A stretch of 64,000 bases of DNA from Tubulanus polymorphus (taxonomy: Eukaryota > Nemertea > Palaeonemertea > Tubulaniformes > Tubulanidae), in assembly GCF_964204645.1 (NCBI RefSeq), contig NC_134028.1, positions 7,729,001 through 7,793,000 on the forward strand, in the 5' to 3' direction. The translations under genes were made by a program, and so were the position numbers. Below are positions 53,101 to 56,100 of this stretch, piece by piece. The stretch's first letter is position 1. The number at the start of each line of letters is the position of its first letter. Below the pieces are notes generated by a model, which made no database searches, was not told the origin of the DNA, and saw only the letters and a list, made by a program, of their open reading frames with translations.

Positions 53101-56100
53101 TTGTTCCTGGTGTCATGGAAGCTTCTACAGATTCATTGACTTTGCATAGAGGTGCAAATGTGATGGAAGCATCCACTGATTCACTTGAACAGCCTGCTGA
53201 GGCTGAAATGGCTGATTGTTTCGAAACGGATTCTTTACAAGGAGGTGATGAAATGCAAATGTCCGCTGAATCTTTTGATTTTGAGCCTCCCATGACAACA
53301 ACATCTGTTGATATTCAACGCGATAATATAATGTTCATGTCAGTCGAGTCTGGTGCCTGGAGTCAGACAAGTTCTACTTACTCAGATGAAACAATCAAAT
53401 CATCTGCGACAGGTACAAGTGAAATTATGCAAATGTCAATGGAAGAGTTTCCGGGGCATCTAGAACAAATAAAAGAGACAAACGAATACACTGAGTCTAT
53501 GACAAGCCAACAGGTAATGCAAATGCATCATGTTCACATGGATCAGGGCATTAGATCATTTTCAGAATTAGATTATCCCCAAAAATCAAATCCATTTGAT
53601 AAAGAGGGAAATTATTCAAAAGAAAGCTCATTTTCTAGTTCAGTAACATCCCATTCCCATTCAAAATCTTACTCACATTCCGTAACAACAAAATACCAAG
53701 ACTTTAGCAGGTTAACAACGTATTCCGAAAGGCAAACAAGTCTGGAATCTAACCAGCCAATGGAAGATCGTGAAGATATGGCTCTAACCTTTTCTAAGAA
53801 ATTACCCTCACCACCTGAATCGTCCCCGTCCTCTGAATCTGCTCACTCTGATGATTGCTACTGCGCCTACGAACAACAAACATCTGAAGGAGGTAGTGAT
53901 ACCCAGCATGCATTCACTGTGTACTAACTGATCAGTTTTTTTGTTCATTTTTCGTACTTCAACTTAGTTGCAGGTTATGTTGTTTTGCCAATTCAGTGTT
54001 CCTTTCAGGTTTCATTGCATTCTCTGCTTCACACACCTTGTGTTGTCTTTCGTCTTGTTTTTCTACATTACTAATTATTCGTGCAGTTTTAATGAACTTT
54101 CAGACGTAATATTGTTGCTCGCACAGCCGCACGTTCCAGTACTGCTGTAGCCGATTAGAAAATGAGATGACGGAACATTGGCTGACCATGACTACTTGCT
54201 ACGTTAGAGATGCATCATCACTTTTAAAAATATGATTCATATCAATATCTTCGTTGGTGAGATGTCAAAATAGCAAAATAGGGGATTTTGAAATATTGTA
54301 TCAAGCGATCACCCATTTTCATTATTTATCACAATAATAAACTTGTTTAATCTTTGAGAATCTTTTATCCTATTTTAATCTGAAAACATTTTTCCAACAA
54401 GCTATATCCTCCAATAACCTGGTGTCACCCAGATATTGGCAATGAAACAGACACGTAAGCAGCTTTGCCGTTTGACACTTACTTTCGATATGTTGACAAT
54501 ACAAAAATGAATTCCAGGTTTTGGAAGGTATGCTTTTAACAGGTGACTCAAGTCTCCATAGAACTGGTGTTTACCCAGGTATTGGTATACATAACGAGCA
54601 CTTACAAAACTAGTGATCCACCATTGGTAACTTCATCCTTACCAGAAGCGCTGTCACTTTCAAATGTAGTCAGTTTAAGCAGTACTGGAACGTGATTGGT
54701 CAGTTCTTCCTGCATGCCCTGTTGTCACGGCCTTTTCGATGTATTTTATGGTCTCAGTTTTCTGATTTAGTTCACACTCACTGCCCCTACAATACACCAC
54801 AAGGATTTTAACGGATTGTCCAGTGCCAATTATGAACACCTAAGATGGTTTCGACAACTTCCCTCAGTCAGTCTTGCTATTAAATTTAGCAATTGTTCTA
54901 CGCTATAACATCGAATTAGTTGTTGTCTTCATCTTCAGTTTCTGAATTGTGTGAAAAGCTTTTTCGAACGACTTTATGTTTCATATCTTTCATATACATG
55001 TTCATGTATATGTAATGATAAATTTACAGAATATGATAAAATTGTTAGATTGTATTTTGTTGAGTATTGCTTTCTTAAATTCATTTCAAAGCTTGAATTA
55101 TTTTGGACCGGGTAGGTGTCAGTTAATGTCACCATTCCCTTGATATTTTGACCACAAATTCAGAAATCTTTGGTGTTTCCATCTGGTGGAAAGTTATAAT
55201 AAAGATCATCTCATATGAATTCGTAATCAATTAGGATAAGGACGCTGAACTCTGAATCAGCATTTTTTTATTCGTCACTTTTGCTATTATTTTGCCTTAC
55301 GCTGTGTGTGATAGAATTGTTTAAATGTTTTTTTCGTTGATTTCATCAGTGCCTTCAATTTTATTCGTATTTTTTTTAAATATCTGAATTCGAAAAAGTT
55401 GCAGTAACCGTCAGGTTAAAAGTTGGACATTGCTTTAAACATAAAATATGAATAACTAACGTTTCATTAACTGAAATATTGAAAAATTGATAATCAGCAG
55501 TAAAAAGTTATCCGTATTATTTATAACGTTTTGTTATTGACATTAGCAGAAATTCATGAATACTAATGAATTGTTGGATTATTGTTATTATCACTGTCTT
55601 TATGATTGTATATTTTACTGATTTGTTGGTTGTCATTTTCAGAACTAGCGAAACAAGAACAAGCCTGTGCAGAAGCAGCAGCCCTGAAAAAAGGTTTCTA
55701 AACAATGTTGTCTAGTTTCTGTTGCTTCAGTAATTTGTATCCCAGTGTCATACTTGAATATATAGTCATATAGTAAAGGCTAGATTTTCACAAAGTTTTT
55801 GTTGTAAATTGTAATGGGACTAAATTTCTTTCACAGTAAATCTTTTATTTCGTTAAGATTATTTATTTCGAAATTACTGATTTAGCTTCAAATGATTATG
55901 TAGTTGGCTGTTCAAATTTCATTTTATATACAATGGTGGTTTTTTCATACTCAGTTGCAATATTGAAATACGTTAAATAGCCTGATTGGTCATTGTTAAT
56001 GATTAGTAGTGCGATAAGTTTTAAGTTGGTATTTTGAGTACGGGCGAATTTTTCTATCAGGAGTCTTCATTTGGATGTCTTCCCATGCAGGGATTATGAT

